Source: Sulfurimonas sp.
GTDB lineage: Bacteria > Campylobacterota > Campylobacteria > Campylobacterales > Sulfurimonadaceae
Direction: 5' to 3'
Length of the DNA: 9,424 nucleotides
NCBI GenBank assembly: GCA_021157485.1
Contig: JAGGWO010000237.1
Coordinates: forward strand, 1-9,424
A model generated the notes under the pieces. That model was not told the DNA's origin. It searched no databases and saw nothing but the letters and a program-made list of their open reading frames with translations. The translations under genes were made by a program, and so were the position numbers. Positions 1-5,962 of the stretch are shown one piece after another. How positions within the stretch are numbered: the first letter of the stretch is position 1; each line of letters starts with the position of its first letter.

Positions 1-594
1 GCATTAGGGCATAGTATAGATAGCTATTTTGACGGGCTTGAAGCATTTAACTCTATAAAAGAGAACTCGTATGACTTGCTTATTTTAGATATTAATGTGC
101 CAAATATGGATGGTCTTACATTTTTGGAAAATGTACATGAACTGAAAATTCAAACTCCTGCTATTTATATTAGTGCTTTAGTAGATATAGAAGATATCTC
201 TCGTGCTTATAATCTTGGCTGTTTTGATTATCTAAAAAAACCTTTCCATCTAAAAGAGCTAGCACTGCGTTTAGATAGAATAGTTCTCTCAAACGAAGTT
301 CCACGCGTTCATCTTCGTCTCTCAAAAAACTACAGTTATGACCAAGAGCACTCGACACTACTCTTTAACTCAGTTTCTCAAACATTAACTAAAAAGCAGT
401 CTCAAATAATTGATCTACTTGCTAGAAACAGAGGTAGGGTAGTTGATTTTGATCAATTTCAAGCTTATGTGTGGGATGAGGTAATAGTAGATAATGCAAC
501 TATACGAGCAGAAGTAAATAGGCTTAAAAAAACTCTTCAAGAAGATGTGATTCAAAATGTTCGTGGTATGGGATATATGATAGAAAAACCATAA
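1..594 (+). CDS. OmpR/PhoB-family response regulator, 5'-truncated by window start
   Basis: DNA-binding response regulator of a two-component system. The reading frame is open from base 1, so the true start lies upstream; 197 residues are visible and about 20-25 are probably missing compared with a usual 220-residue OmpR-type protein. The receiver domain shows the phospho-acceptor Asp at bases 88-90 (context LILDINVPNMDG), the switch Ser at 172-174 (YISAL) and the conserved Lys-Pro at 238-243 (LKKPF). The C-terminal part, from about base 385, is a winged helix (Trans_reg_C) with LTKKQ at its start and RGMGY near its end. These features are seen directly; the family assignment is firm. The signal and kinase partner are not visible. 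It may control the porin/acetate operon downstream, where an 11-bp tandem repeat of the type bound by this family lies before the porin, but hipAB intervenes, so this is inference. A TTG at 76 is only an internal codon. Confidence 0.93.
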   Translation, partial: ALGHSIDSYFDGLEAFNSIKENSYDLLILDINVPNMDGLTFLENVHELKIQTPAIYISALVDIEDISRAYNLGCFDYLKKPFHLKELALRLDRIVLSNEVPRVHLRLSKNYSYDQEHSTLLFNSVSQTLTKKQSQIIDLLARNRGRVVDFDQFQAYVWDEVIVDNATIRAEVNRLKKTLQEDVIQNVRGMGYMIEKP

Positions 595-605
595 ATTATA
601 TAATA

Positions 606-640
606 TTGTAATTAAATACTATATTTAGCTATAATTACAA
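606..640 (+). promoter_or_regulatory. Predicted hipAB promoter with overlapping operator-like inverted repeat
   Basis: A TATAAT box lies at 630-635, and 18 bases upstream is TTGTAA (606-611), a 4/6 match to the -35 consensus. A perfect 9-bp inverted repeat, TTGTAATTA (606-614) and TAATTACAA (632-640), is separated by 17 bases, so one arm covers the -35 box and the other covers the -10 box. Binding of a dimeric repressor here would block the polymerase. The likely ligand is the Xre/HipB-type protein encoded in the same operon, since HipB-type antitoxins usually repress their own promoters; this is inferred. The sequence is almost entirely A/T, which raises the chance level for such repeats. 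A second TATAAT at 599-604 has no obvious -35. Confidence 0.5.
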
Positions 641-653
641 ATATATAAGTATT

Positions 654-659
654 AAGGAG
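654..659 (+). promoter_or_regulatory. Ribosome binding site supporting the GTG start of hipA
   Basis: AAGGAG ends five bases before the GTG at 665. It is the only strong Shine-Dalgarno sequence in the gap and decides the non-ATG start of the kinase gene. Confidence 0.8.
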
Positions 660-664
660 TTTTT

Positions 665-1924
665 GTGTCTGATAAAGTAAGCCTGTATCTGTTTGATAAA
701 CATATTGCAGATATATACCAAGTTAATGATAGAGTCTATCTTAGACAATTTGACTTTGGTGCTTTTTATGCCTCTCCTATATCGATTGCAAAAGATATAG
801 TTGACATAGAAACAACTTCATTACTCTTTGCCGAGAGAGTAGCTGGATTTGTGAGTGACTCTCTTCCTGGTAACTTTGGTAATGAGATACTTGATGGCTT
901 TTTTGAAAAAAATCGTAGTGGAGAGAAACCAACCATCATAGAGAAACTTCTTTTTATTGGTAATCGTGGACTTGGAGCCTTAGAGTTTAGACCAGCTGAA
1001 GAGTTTGATGAACCTGTCGAGAAAACACTTCTTTTAAAAGATCTTTATGAAGAGGCTAAAAAACTCAAAAGAGGGGAGAATTTCCAGTCAATTCACAGTG
1101 CATTTCTAGTCTCTGCACACTCCTTTGTAGGTGGAGCTAGAAGTAAAGCTGTGGTATCTATCAACCTTACATCAAATGAGATATATTTAGGAGATAGAAC
1201 AAAGGTACCTCCTAAGGGTTTTATTCCTGTGATTGTAAAGTATGATGATACCCAAGATGGCGATGAGAATAAATCTACTTACTCTAAACTGGAGTATATA
1301 TATTACTTACTAGCTAAAGAGTCTGGAATAGATATGATGGATTGTTATTTATTAAAATCAGGAAATAAACATCACTTTGCGACAAAAAGATTTGATATAG
1401 ATAATGGCAAGAAATATCATGTTCACTCTTTAGCAGGGTTGCTTCATATAGATTATAATATCCCAAGAAGTGTAGGATATGAAGAGCTATTAAGAGTTAC
1501 AGTAAAGCTAAACGCAACTGCTAGTTTAAAACAACTTTTTTTACAGATGCTATTTAACTATATGTTTGTAAATCAGGATGACCATGCCCGTAACTTCTCC
1601 TTTATGTGTGATGAGAGTTACAAGTGGAGGGCTACTCCTGCTTATGATATAACATTTGCAAAAGGTGTTAAGCAGACAAGAGAGCATCAACTATCTCTTT
1701 ATGGTAAAGCACTGTCTCAAATTACACTAAAGGATGTAGTAAGTCTAGCTACAGAGTTTTCTGTAGAGTTAGAGTTTGTCAGTGAAGCTATCAATAAAAT
1801 GAACTCTTTAAGAGACACAAAACTACTCTCACTCATGGCAGAGTACCAAATCTCACAAATGAAGCAAAATCAAGTTTTAGAAGCTGTAATGAAAAGAGAT
1901 TTTCAAGGAGAACTAGATGGATGA
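665..1924 (+). CDS. hipA: HipA-family serine/threonine kinase (putative toxin)
   Basis: A HipA-like kinase of 419 residues, close to the 440 of E. coli HipA, so apparently full length. The N-terminal subdomain (about 1-115) carries the family pattern DSLPGNFG (65-72) and IGNRGLGALEFRP (98-110). The kinase core shows a Gly-rich loop VGGARSK (155-161), a probable ATP lysine K192 (VKY), E210, KRFD (241-244), HSLAGLL (254-260), the catalytic NQDDHARN (303-310, D305 aligning by eye with E. coli D309) and PAYDIT (325-330), which supplies the metal Asp, D328. Known HipA kinases phosphorylate an aminoacyl-tRNA synthetase and cause growth arrest; the target here cannot be read from sequence. At the place of the autophosphorylated Ser150 of E. 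coli HipA my alignment puts Phe154, with Ser153 next to it. The start is GTG with AAGGAG upstream. The stop overlaps the next gene by 8 bases, so the two are co-translated. The toxin-first order is the reverse of E. coli hipBA. A non-toxic HipA-like kinase is possible. Confidence 0.92.
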   Translation: MSDKVSLYLFDKHIADIYQVNDRVYLRQFDFGAFYASPISIAKDIVDIETTSLLFAERVAGFVSDSLPGNFGNEILDGFFEKNRSGEKPTIIEKLLFIGNRGLGALEFRPAEEFDEPVEKTLLLKDLYEEAKKLKRGENFQSIHSAFLVSAHSFVGGARSKAVVSINLTSNEIYLGDRTKVPPKGFIPVIVKYDDTQDGDENKSTYSKLEYIYYLLAKESGIDMMDCYLLKSGNKHHFATKRFDIDNGKKYHVHSLAGLLHIDYNIPRSVGYEELLRVTVKLNATASLKQLFLQMLFNYMFVNQDDHARNFSFMCDESYKWRATPAYDITFAKGVKQTREHQLSLYGKALSQITLKDVVSLATEFSVELEFVSEAINKMNSLRDTKLLSLMAEYQISQMKQNQVLEAVMKRDFQGELDG

Positions 1925-2294
1925 CAACTTACTCTCAAAATTAAAATCATTTGAACAGGATGCCAAGAGTGTTAAAAAGAAAAATGTAAATATAGATGCA
2001 TCTTTTTTAACTCTTACAGATGAAGAGATACTTTTAGTATTAGCCCATAGAGCAAAAAAGCTTAGAATAGAGAATAACCTCAAGCAGAGTGAATTTAGTA
2101 AAAGTGCATCGCTCTCTTCTGCTACAACTTACTCTAATTTTGAACAGACAGGAAAGATATCACTACTGAATTTTATTAAAGTGCTAAGAGCATTTGGTAG
2201 GTTGTCAGAACTTGATACTCTTTTAAAAAGTAATATATCTTCTGTAATTGACAATGTTAAAAATATAAAAAAAGAGAAGAAAAGGGTACGGTGA
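1917..2294 (+). CDS. hipB: Xre-family HTH regulator, HipB-like antitoxin
   Basis: A 125-residue DNA-binding protein, the presumed antitoxin and autorepressor of the adjacent HipA kinase. The Xre-type helix-turn-helix covers about 46-95, with RAKKLRIENNLKQSEFSK as the first helices, SSATTYSNFEQTG around the recognition helix, and a family-like tail ISLLNFIKVLRAFG. Two parts fall outside the minimal fold: an N-terminal charged extension of about 40 residues and a strongly basic C-terminus (KNIKKEKKRVR). E. coli HipB has only 88 residues. The ATG at 1917 is six bases after AAGGAG (1905-1910), which lies within the hipA reading frame, and the ATG overlaps the end of hipA by 8 bases; translation of the two is therefore probably coupled. 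Expected action is to bind HipA and the inverted repeat at 606-640. The HTH call is firm; the antitoxin role follows from pairing with HipA and is inferred. Confidence 0.87.
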   Translation: MDDNLLSKLKSFEQDAKSVKKKNVNIDASFLTLTDEEILLVLAHRAKKLRIENNLKQSEFSKSASLSSATTYSNFEQTGKISLLNFIKVLRAFGRLSELDTLLKSNISSVIDNVKNIKKEKKRVR

Positions 2295-2367
2295 GTTATA
2301 AGATATTACTGCTACTTATATTCACATCTTTAAAAACTACTGCGTTTTAACTTCTAAATTATCTTTT

Positions 2368-2389
2368 TGCTACGTTCATGCTACGTTCA
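2368..2389 (+). promoter_or_regulatory. Tandem 11-bp direct repeat, candidate OmpR/PhoB-type operator of the porin-acetate operon
   Basis: Two perfect, adjacent copies of TGCTACGTTCA occupy 2368-2378 and 2379-2389, ending 44 bases before the porin ATG. Eleven-base direct repeats place two winged-helix monomers on one face of the helix, the geometry known for OmpR/PhoB-family regulators. A weak -10 candidate TACCAT (2395-2400) and another, TTAAAT (2408-2413), follow; neither has a good -35, which fits an activator-dependent promoter. The gap 2295-2433 otherwise holds no gene and no convincing terminator after hipB. The repeat is seen directly; the regulator identity is inferred. Confidence 0.55.
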
Positions 2390-2433
2390 CATTTTACCAT
2401 TGGAGAGTTAAATACATCCAAAAGGGAAGATAG

Positions 2434-3852
2434 ATGAAAAAACGTATCGCATTAAGTGCAATTACGGTAGGACTTCTGAGTTCAGTAAGCCTTCAAGCTG
2501 CTGGTGATTTAAGTTCAATGTTTAGTGAAGGAAAGACGAGTGGTCAGATTCGTGCTTTTTATATTGATAGAGAGTATCAAGGTGGTTCAGGTAAAGATAC
2601 TCATCGTAACTCGATGGCTCTTGGTGGTCATTTGAAATTTGAAACGGCTGATTATAAAGGCTTAAGTGTAGCAGCTGCACTATATACTACAAATGATATA
2701 GCTGGAGCAATAGGTTATGGTAATGGTGTGGAGCAAGACCCTTCTCTATTAGGTACAGGAAAAGAGTCATACTCAATACTTGGTGAAGCATATGTAAACT
2801 ACGATATGAGTTCATTAGGTACAAAAACAACTGCTAAACTTGGTTATCAACGTTATGACACACCTATGATGGGTAGTGATGATGCTAGAATGCTTCCAAA
2901 TACATTTGAGGCTTATAAGTTTACAAACAAAGATATCGATGGAATTAATTTCCAGTTAGCTCAAGTTAACTCTATAGCATATGGAACATTTAGTAATATC
3001 TATGGTGGTGGAATTTTAGGTGCTACATCTGGTTATCCTGCAGGTGGTAATGCTGGTACAGGAAAATATCATAATCTTGGTCAAGCGACAGTTGGTGAGA
3101 ATACAAATGGTGTTACGAACTTTTTAGTAAGCTTTAAAAACAAAAATTTTAATGCAAAATTATCAAATGATTACGCTTGGGATTTATATAATACTATCTA
3201 TGCTGAAGCTGGAGCTAAATGGAACTGTTTACTTACAGACGCAGTTAAACCTTTTTTCTCAGTTCAGGCTATTAAACAAAATAGTGTTGGTGATGAGCTT
3301 ATGAAAAATGTAGCTATAGATAATCAAACTACATCAAATCCTGTCACTAAGGTTAACGGTAGTGGAGAAATAGATTCTTTGTACTATGCTGCTAAACTTG
3401 GTGCAAAGTATGCTGGACTTACTGCATATGTAGCTTATTCTGAGACTAGTGCAAATAATGCTTCGGATGTTTTAAGTGGTAATGCATATAAAAATGCTAT
3501 AGTTTCTCAATTTGGTGGAATGCCGGCTTACACTCAAGGTATGGTAACACGTCACCAGTTTCTAGCAGGAACTAAAACTACAAAAGTAGCGGCATCTTAT
3601 AACTTTAAAGATATGGGTGCTAACGTTTCGGCGACTGCATACTATGCCTCTTTTGATATGGATGAAAATAGTGGTTATGGTGTGGCTAGAACTGCAACTG
3701 AACCAGGATTTGATATTAAATATTATCCTCAAGCAGTGAAAAATCTTCAGTTGCGTTTACGTGGAAATTTCCCAAGAAACTTTGCTGAAACAACTGCCTC
3801 AAATGATACAGGCTGGAACGAATATAGATTTATAGCAAACTATAACTTTTAA
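2434..3852 (+). CDS. OprD-family outer-membrane porin
   Basis: A 472-residue outer-membrane beta-barrel that probably admits small organic acids to the periplasm. A Sec signal peptide is clear: MKKR, a hydrophobic stretch and a likely cleavage after LQA (residue 22). The mature protein alternates polar and aromatic residues in barrel style and ends in Phe (YRFIANYNF), the C-terminal signal for outer-membrane insertion. The OprD-type pattern DTP-MMGSDDARMLP-TFE lies at 142-159. The start is preceded by AAGGG (2422-2426), a moderate ribosome site. It is the first gene of the acetate operon, and the DUF485 gene follows after 11 bases with no terminator, so it is probably made together with the symporter. 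This suggests acetate or related carboxylates as cargo, but substrate cannot be read from the sequence. The OprD assignment is fairly firm; substrate is inferred. Confidence 0.88.
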   Translation: MKKRIALSAITVGLLSSVSLQAAGDLSSMFSEGKTSGQIRAFYIDREYQGGSGKDTHRNSMALGGHLKFETADYKGLSVAAALYTTNDIAGAIGYGNGVEQDPSLLGTGKESYSILGEAYVNYDMSSLGTKTTAKLGYQRYDTPMMGSDDARMLPNTFEAYKFTNKDIDGINFQLAQVNSIAYGTFSNIYGGGILGATSGYPAGGNAGTGKYHNLGQATVGENTNGVTNFLVSFKNKNFNAKLSNDYAWDLYNTIYAEAGAKWNCLLTDAVKPFFSVQAIKQNSVGDELMKNVAIDNQTTSNPVTKVNGSGEIDSLYYAAKLGAKYAGLTAYVAYSETSANNASDVLSGNAYKNAIVSQFGGMPAYTQGMVTRHQFLAGTKTTKVAASYNFKDMGANVSATAYYASFDMDENSGYGVARTATEPGFDIKYYPQAVKNLQLRLRGNFPRNFAETTASNDTGWNEYRFIANYNF

Positions 3853-3863
3853 AAGGACAAGAT

Positions 3864-4181
3864 ATGAATAAAGAACTTGTAGAAAAAATTAAGGCAAATC
3901 CTGATTATCAAAAACTAGTAAAAACTAGAACTGGATTTGCGATTAAATTAAGTATTGCAATGTTAGTGGTCTATTTTGCATTTATTTTGACAATTGCTTT
4001 TGACCCATCAGCATTAGGTGTACCTCTTTCAGCTGATACAGTTACTACTATAGGTATTCCAATAGGAATGGTTATTATTGTTTTTGCTTTTGTTTTAACA
4101 GGTATTTATACAAAAAGAGCAAATGGCGAGTTTGATGAATTGACAAACAAAATTAAAAAAGCAGTGAAGGAAAACCAATGA
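3864..4181 (+). CDS. yjcH: DUF485/YjcH-family small inner-membrane protein
   Basis: A 105-residue membrane protein of the DUF485 family, the same length class as E. coli YjcH (104), which is co-encoded with the acetate symporter ActP. The N-terminus shows the family pattern [14 protein letters not shown] (12-25). Two membrane segments follow at about 27-48 and 62-84, then the conserved [12 protein letters not shown] (82-93) and a basic amphipathic tail. A ribosome site AAAAGGA lies just before the ATG. The gene overlaps actP by four bases (ATGA), so the two are translationally coupled and probably made in matched amounts. Its role is generally taken to be an accessory part of the symporter, but its biochemical function has not been established to my knowledge. 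Family call firm. Confidence 0.93.
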   Translation: MNKELVEKIKANPDYQKLVKTRTGFAIKLSIAMLVVYFAFILTIAFDPSALGVPLSADTVTTIGIPIGMVIIVFAFVLTGIYTKRANGEFDELTNKIKKAVKENQ

Positions 4182-5860
4182 GTATAATGAATAGAGTATT
4201 TCTGTTTTTAGTTCTTGGAACTATTGCAGTTTTCGCATCTGGAACGATTGAAGGTGAAATCGAGAAACAGGCACTTAATGTATCTGCTATTGTAATGTTT
4301 GTTATCTTCGTAGGAGCAACACTTGGTATCACTTACTGGGCTGCAAAAAAAACAAAATCTGCAAAAGATTTCTACACAGCTGGTGGTGGAATTACAGGAT
4401 TACAAAATGGTATGGCTATCGCTGGTGATTATATGTCAGCTGCTTCATTTTTAGGAATTTCCGGTCTTGTATATTTAAAAGGTTATGATGGTCTTATCTA
4501 TTCTATCGGTTTCTTAGTTGGTTGGCCAATTATCCTTTTTCTAATTGCAGAACCTCTTCGTAACTTAGGAAAGTATACTTTTGCTGATGTTGCAGCGTAT
4601 AGATTAAAGCAGACTCCTATCCGTACTTTAGCGGCTGCTGGATCTATAGCAACTGTTATTTTGTATCTAATTGCTCAAATGGTTGGAGCTGGTAAACTTA
4701 TCCAACTTCTATTTGGACTTGATTATGAGGTTGCAGTTATTCTTGTTGGTGTATTAATGATTTTATATGTAACATTTGGTGGTATGCTTGCTACTACATG
4801 GGTACAAATTGTCAAGGCATTTTTACTACTTTCAGGTGCTACTTTTATGGCTATTGCTGTAATGGCTCACTATGATTTTAGTTTTGGTTCACTTTTTCAA
4901 GCTGCTGTTGATGTTAGAAATACAGAAACACTTGATGTTATGAGCCCAGGTGGACTTGTCTCTGATCCTATTTCTGCTATTTCTCTTGCAGTTGCTCTTA
5001 TGTTTGGTACAGCTGGTCTTCCTCATATTTTAATGAGATTTTTTACAGTTAGTGATGCAAAAGAGGCTCGTAAATCAGTCTTCTATGCAACAGGTTTTAT
5101 TGGTTATTTTTATATCTTAACTTTCATCATCGGTTTTGGTGCAATTGTTATGGTTTTCAAAAATCCTGAATATCTAGATATTGCTAAACAAGCTATTAGC
5201 GGAGGCTATCCAATTCTTGGTGGTAAAAATATGGCTGCTATTCACTTAAGTCATGCAGTTGGTGGAGACTTCTTCCTTGGATTTATTTCAGCTGTTGCGT
5301 TTGCTACTATTTTAGCAGTTGTTTCTGGTCTGACATTAGCGGGTGCTTCTGCAATATCTCATGACCTTTATGCTTCAGTTTTTAAAGGTGGTAAAGCTGA
5401 TGGTCAAGCTGAAATGAAAGTTTCTAAAATGGCTACTGTTGGTCTTGGAATTGTTGCAATTATTATGGGTATCGCGTTTGAGCAACAAAATATCGCTTTT
5501 GTAGTTGGTCTTGCATTCGCTATTGCCGCGTCAGCTAACTTCCCAATACTGTTCCTTTCAATGTATTGGAGTAAACTTACAACAAGAGGTGCGGTTATTG
5601 GTGGATCTTTAGGTCTTGCTACTGCTGTTGCTCTTGTTATCCTTGGTCCAATCGTATGGGTAGATATTTTAGGAAATGCAGAAGCAATTTTCCCTTATAA
5701 ATATCCAGCACTTTTCTCTGTAACAGTATCATTTATAGGTATTTGGTTATTCTCAGTAACTGATAAAAGCCATGACGGAGAGGCTGAAAGAGCTGCGTTT
5801 GAAGCACAATATATTCGTTCTCAAACAGGTATTGGTGCTGAAGGTGCATCTGAACATTAA
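4178..5860 (+). CDS. actP: Cation/acetate symporter, SSS family
   Basis: A 560-residue sodium/solute symporter (E. coli ActP 549) that imports acetate, and perhaps other short carboxylates, across the inner membrane. The N-terminus has a signal-like hydrophobic stretch ending VFASG (residues 18-22), as in E. coli ActP, and is followed by about 13 membrane segments. Stretches near-identical to E. coli ActP as I recall it include FYTAGGG (65-71), [11 protein letters not shown] (83-93), [16 protein letters not shown] (102-117), QMVGAGKLI (167-175), LATTWVQI (204-211) and [11 protein letters not shown] (281-291); the cytoplasmic tail ends with RSQTGIGA. The start ATG shares bases with the DUF485 stop and is preceded by GAAGGA (4166-4171). 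The neighbours, YjcH before and Acs at the end of the operon, support acetate as substrate. I see no frameshift or missing segment. High confidence. Confidence 0.96.
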   Translation: MSIMNRVFLFLVLGTIAVFASGTIEGEIEKQALNVSAIVMFVIFVGATLGITYWAAKKTKSAKDFYTAGGGITGLQNGMAIAGDYMSAASFLGISGLVYLKGYDGLIYSIGFLVGWPIILFLIAEPLRNLGKYTFADVAAYRLKQTPIRTLAAAGSIATVILYLIAQMVGAGKLIQLLFGLDYEVAVILVGVLMILYVTFGGMLATTWVQIVKAFLLLSGATFMAIAVMAHYDFSFGSLFQAAVDVRNTETLDVMSPGGLVSDPISAISLAVALMFGTAGLPHILMRFFTVSDAKEARKSVFYATGFIGYFYILTFIIGFGAIVMVFKNPEYLDIAKQAISGGYPILGGKNMAAIHLSHAVGGDFFLGFISAVAFATILAVVSGLTLAGASAISHDLYASVFKGGKADGQAEMKVSKMATVGLGIVAIIMGIAFEQQNIAFVVGLAFAIAASANFPILFLSMYWSKLTTRGAVIGGSLGLATAVALVILGPIVWVDILGNAEAIFPYKYPALFSVTVSFIGIWLFSVTDKSHDGEAERAAFEAQYIRSQTGIGAEGASEH

Positions 5861-5867
5861 TAGTCCC

Positions 5868-5891
5868 GTAAAAGGAAGTAATTCCTTTTAC
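5868..5891 (+). repeat. Perfect 10-bp stem-loop just after actP
   Basis: GTAAAAGGAA (5868-5877) pairs fully with TTCCTTTTAC (5882-5891) around a GTAA loop, starting seven bases after the actP stop. A shorter stem would leave TTTT as a weak U-tract, so partial attenuation is conceivable, but it is more like a 3'-end protecting stem. The AAGGA inside the stem resembles a ribosome site but has no start codon after it. Confidence 0.7.
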
Positions 5892-5892
5892 T

Positions 5893-5912
5893 CCGCTGGC
5901 GCCGCTGTGGCG
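5893..5912 (+). repeat. G+C-rich imperfect tandem repeat with hairpin potential
   Basis: CCGCTGGCG (5893-5901) is followed directly by CCGCTGTGGCG (5902-5912). Seventeen of these 20 bases are G or C, against a strongly AT-rich background. CGCC (5900-5903) can pair with GGCG (5909-5912), and GGCGCC (5898-5903) is self-complementary. Confidence 0.6.
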
Positions 5913-5919
5913 ACTAAAG

Positions 5920-5938
5920 ACAGCTTTTTAAAAGCTGT
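5920..5938 (+). repeat. 19-bp near-perfect palindrome
   Basis: ACAGCTTTT (5920-5928) and AAAAGCTGT (5930-5938) are exact reverse complements around one T. As RNA it can form an 8-bp stem with a three-base loop; as DNA it could be a dimer-binding site. It is followed by A-rich rather than T-rich sequence, so it is not a + strand intrinsic terminator. Confidence 0.6.
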
Positions 5939-5943
5939 TAAAA

Positions 5944-5956
5944 AATACGGAGTATT
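5944..5956 (+). promoter_or_regulatory. Short hairpin presenting the DUF294 gene's ribosome site in its loop
   Basis: AATAC (5944-5948) pairs with GTATT (5952-5956) around a GGA loop. The ribosome site CGGAG (5948-5952) of the gene starting at 5963 lies in the loop and its closing base pair, so folding could tune initiation. The stem is only five mostly A-T pairs, so the effect would be weak. Confidence 0.4.
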
Positions 5957-5962
5957 CTTTCT

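Larger units (their letters stand above)
5861..5962 (+). promoter_or_regulatory. Structured 102-nt intercistronic spacer between actP and the DUF294 gene
   Basis: This is the only long gap inside the acetate operon. In order it holds a 10-bp stem-loop, a G+C-rich tandem repeat with a small hairpin, a 19-bp palindrome, and a short hairpin whose loop carries the ribosome site of the next gene. No good sigma-70 promoter and no U-tract terminator were seen. Likely roles are mRNA processing or stability control giving different levels of transporter and downstream proteins, a regulatory RNA cut from the operon, or a small inserted repeat element. The structures are seen directly; the roles are guesses. 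Confidence 0.55.

Noticed and set aside
170..358. Minus-strand open frame of 62 codons inside the response regulator gene
   Set aside because: It lies wholly within a strongly supported gene, has no recognisable domain and no clear ribosome site.
76..594. TTG at 76 as the true start of the response regulator
   Set aside because: The frame continues upstream to base 1 with receiver-domain sequence, and starting at 76 would remove the first half of the phosphorylation-site strand.
2330..2350. Weak hairpin AAAAC/GTTTT after hipB as a terminator
   Set aside because: Only five mostly A-T pairs with a bulge outside them and no following T-run; it would not terminate reliably.
592..2362. 8-bp direct repeat TAAATTAT at 592-599 and 2355-2362 flanking hipAB, as a possible insertion target duplication
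   Set aside because: All-A/T words of this length are expected by chance about once between two such AT-rich gaps, and no transposase or terminal repeats accompany it.
5868..5891. The stem-loop after actP as an intrinsic terminator ending the operon
   Set aside because: The sequence after the stem is G+C-rich rather than T-rich, and acs and its neighbours downstream have no evident promoter of their own.
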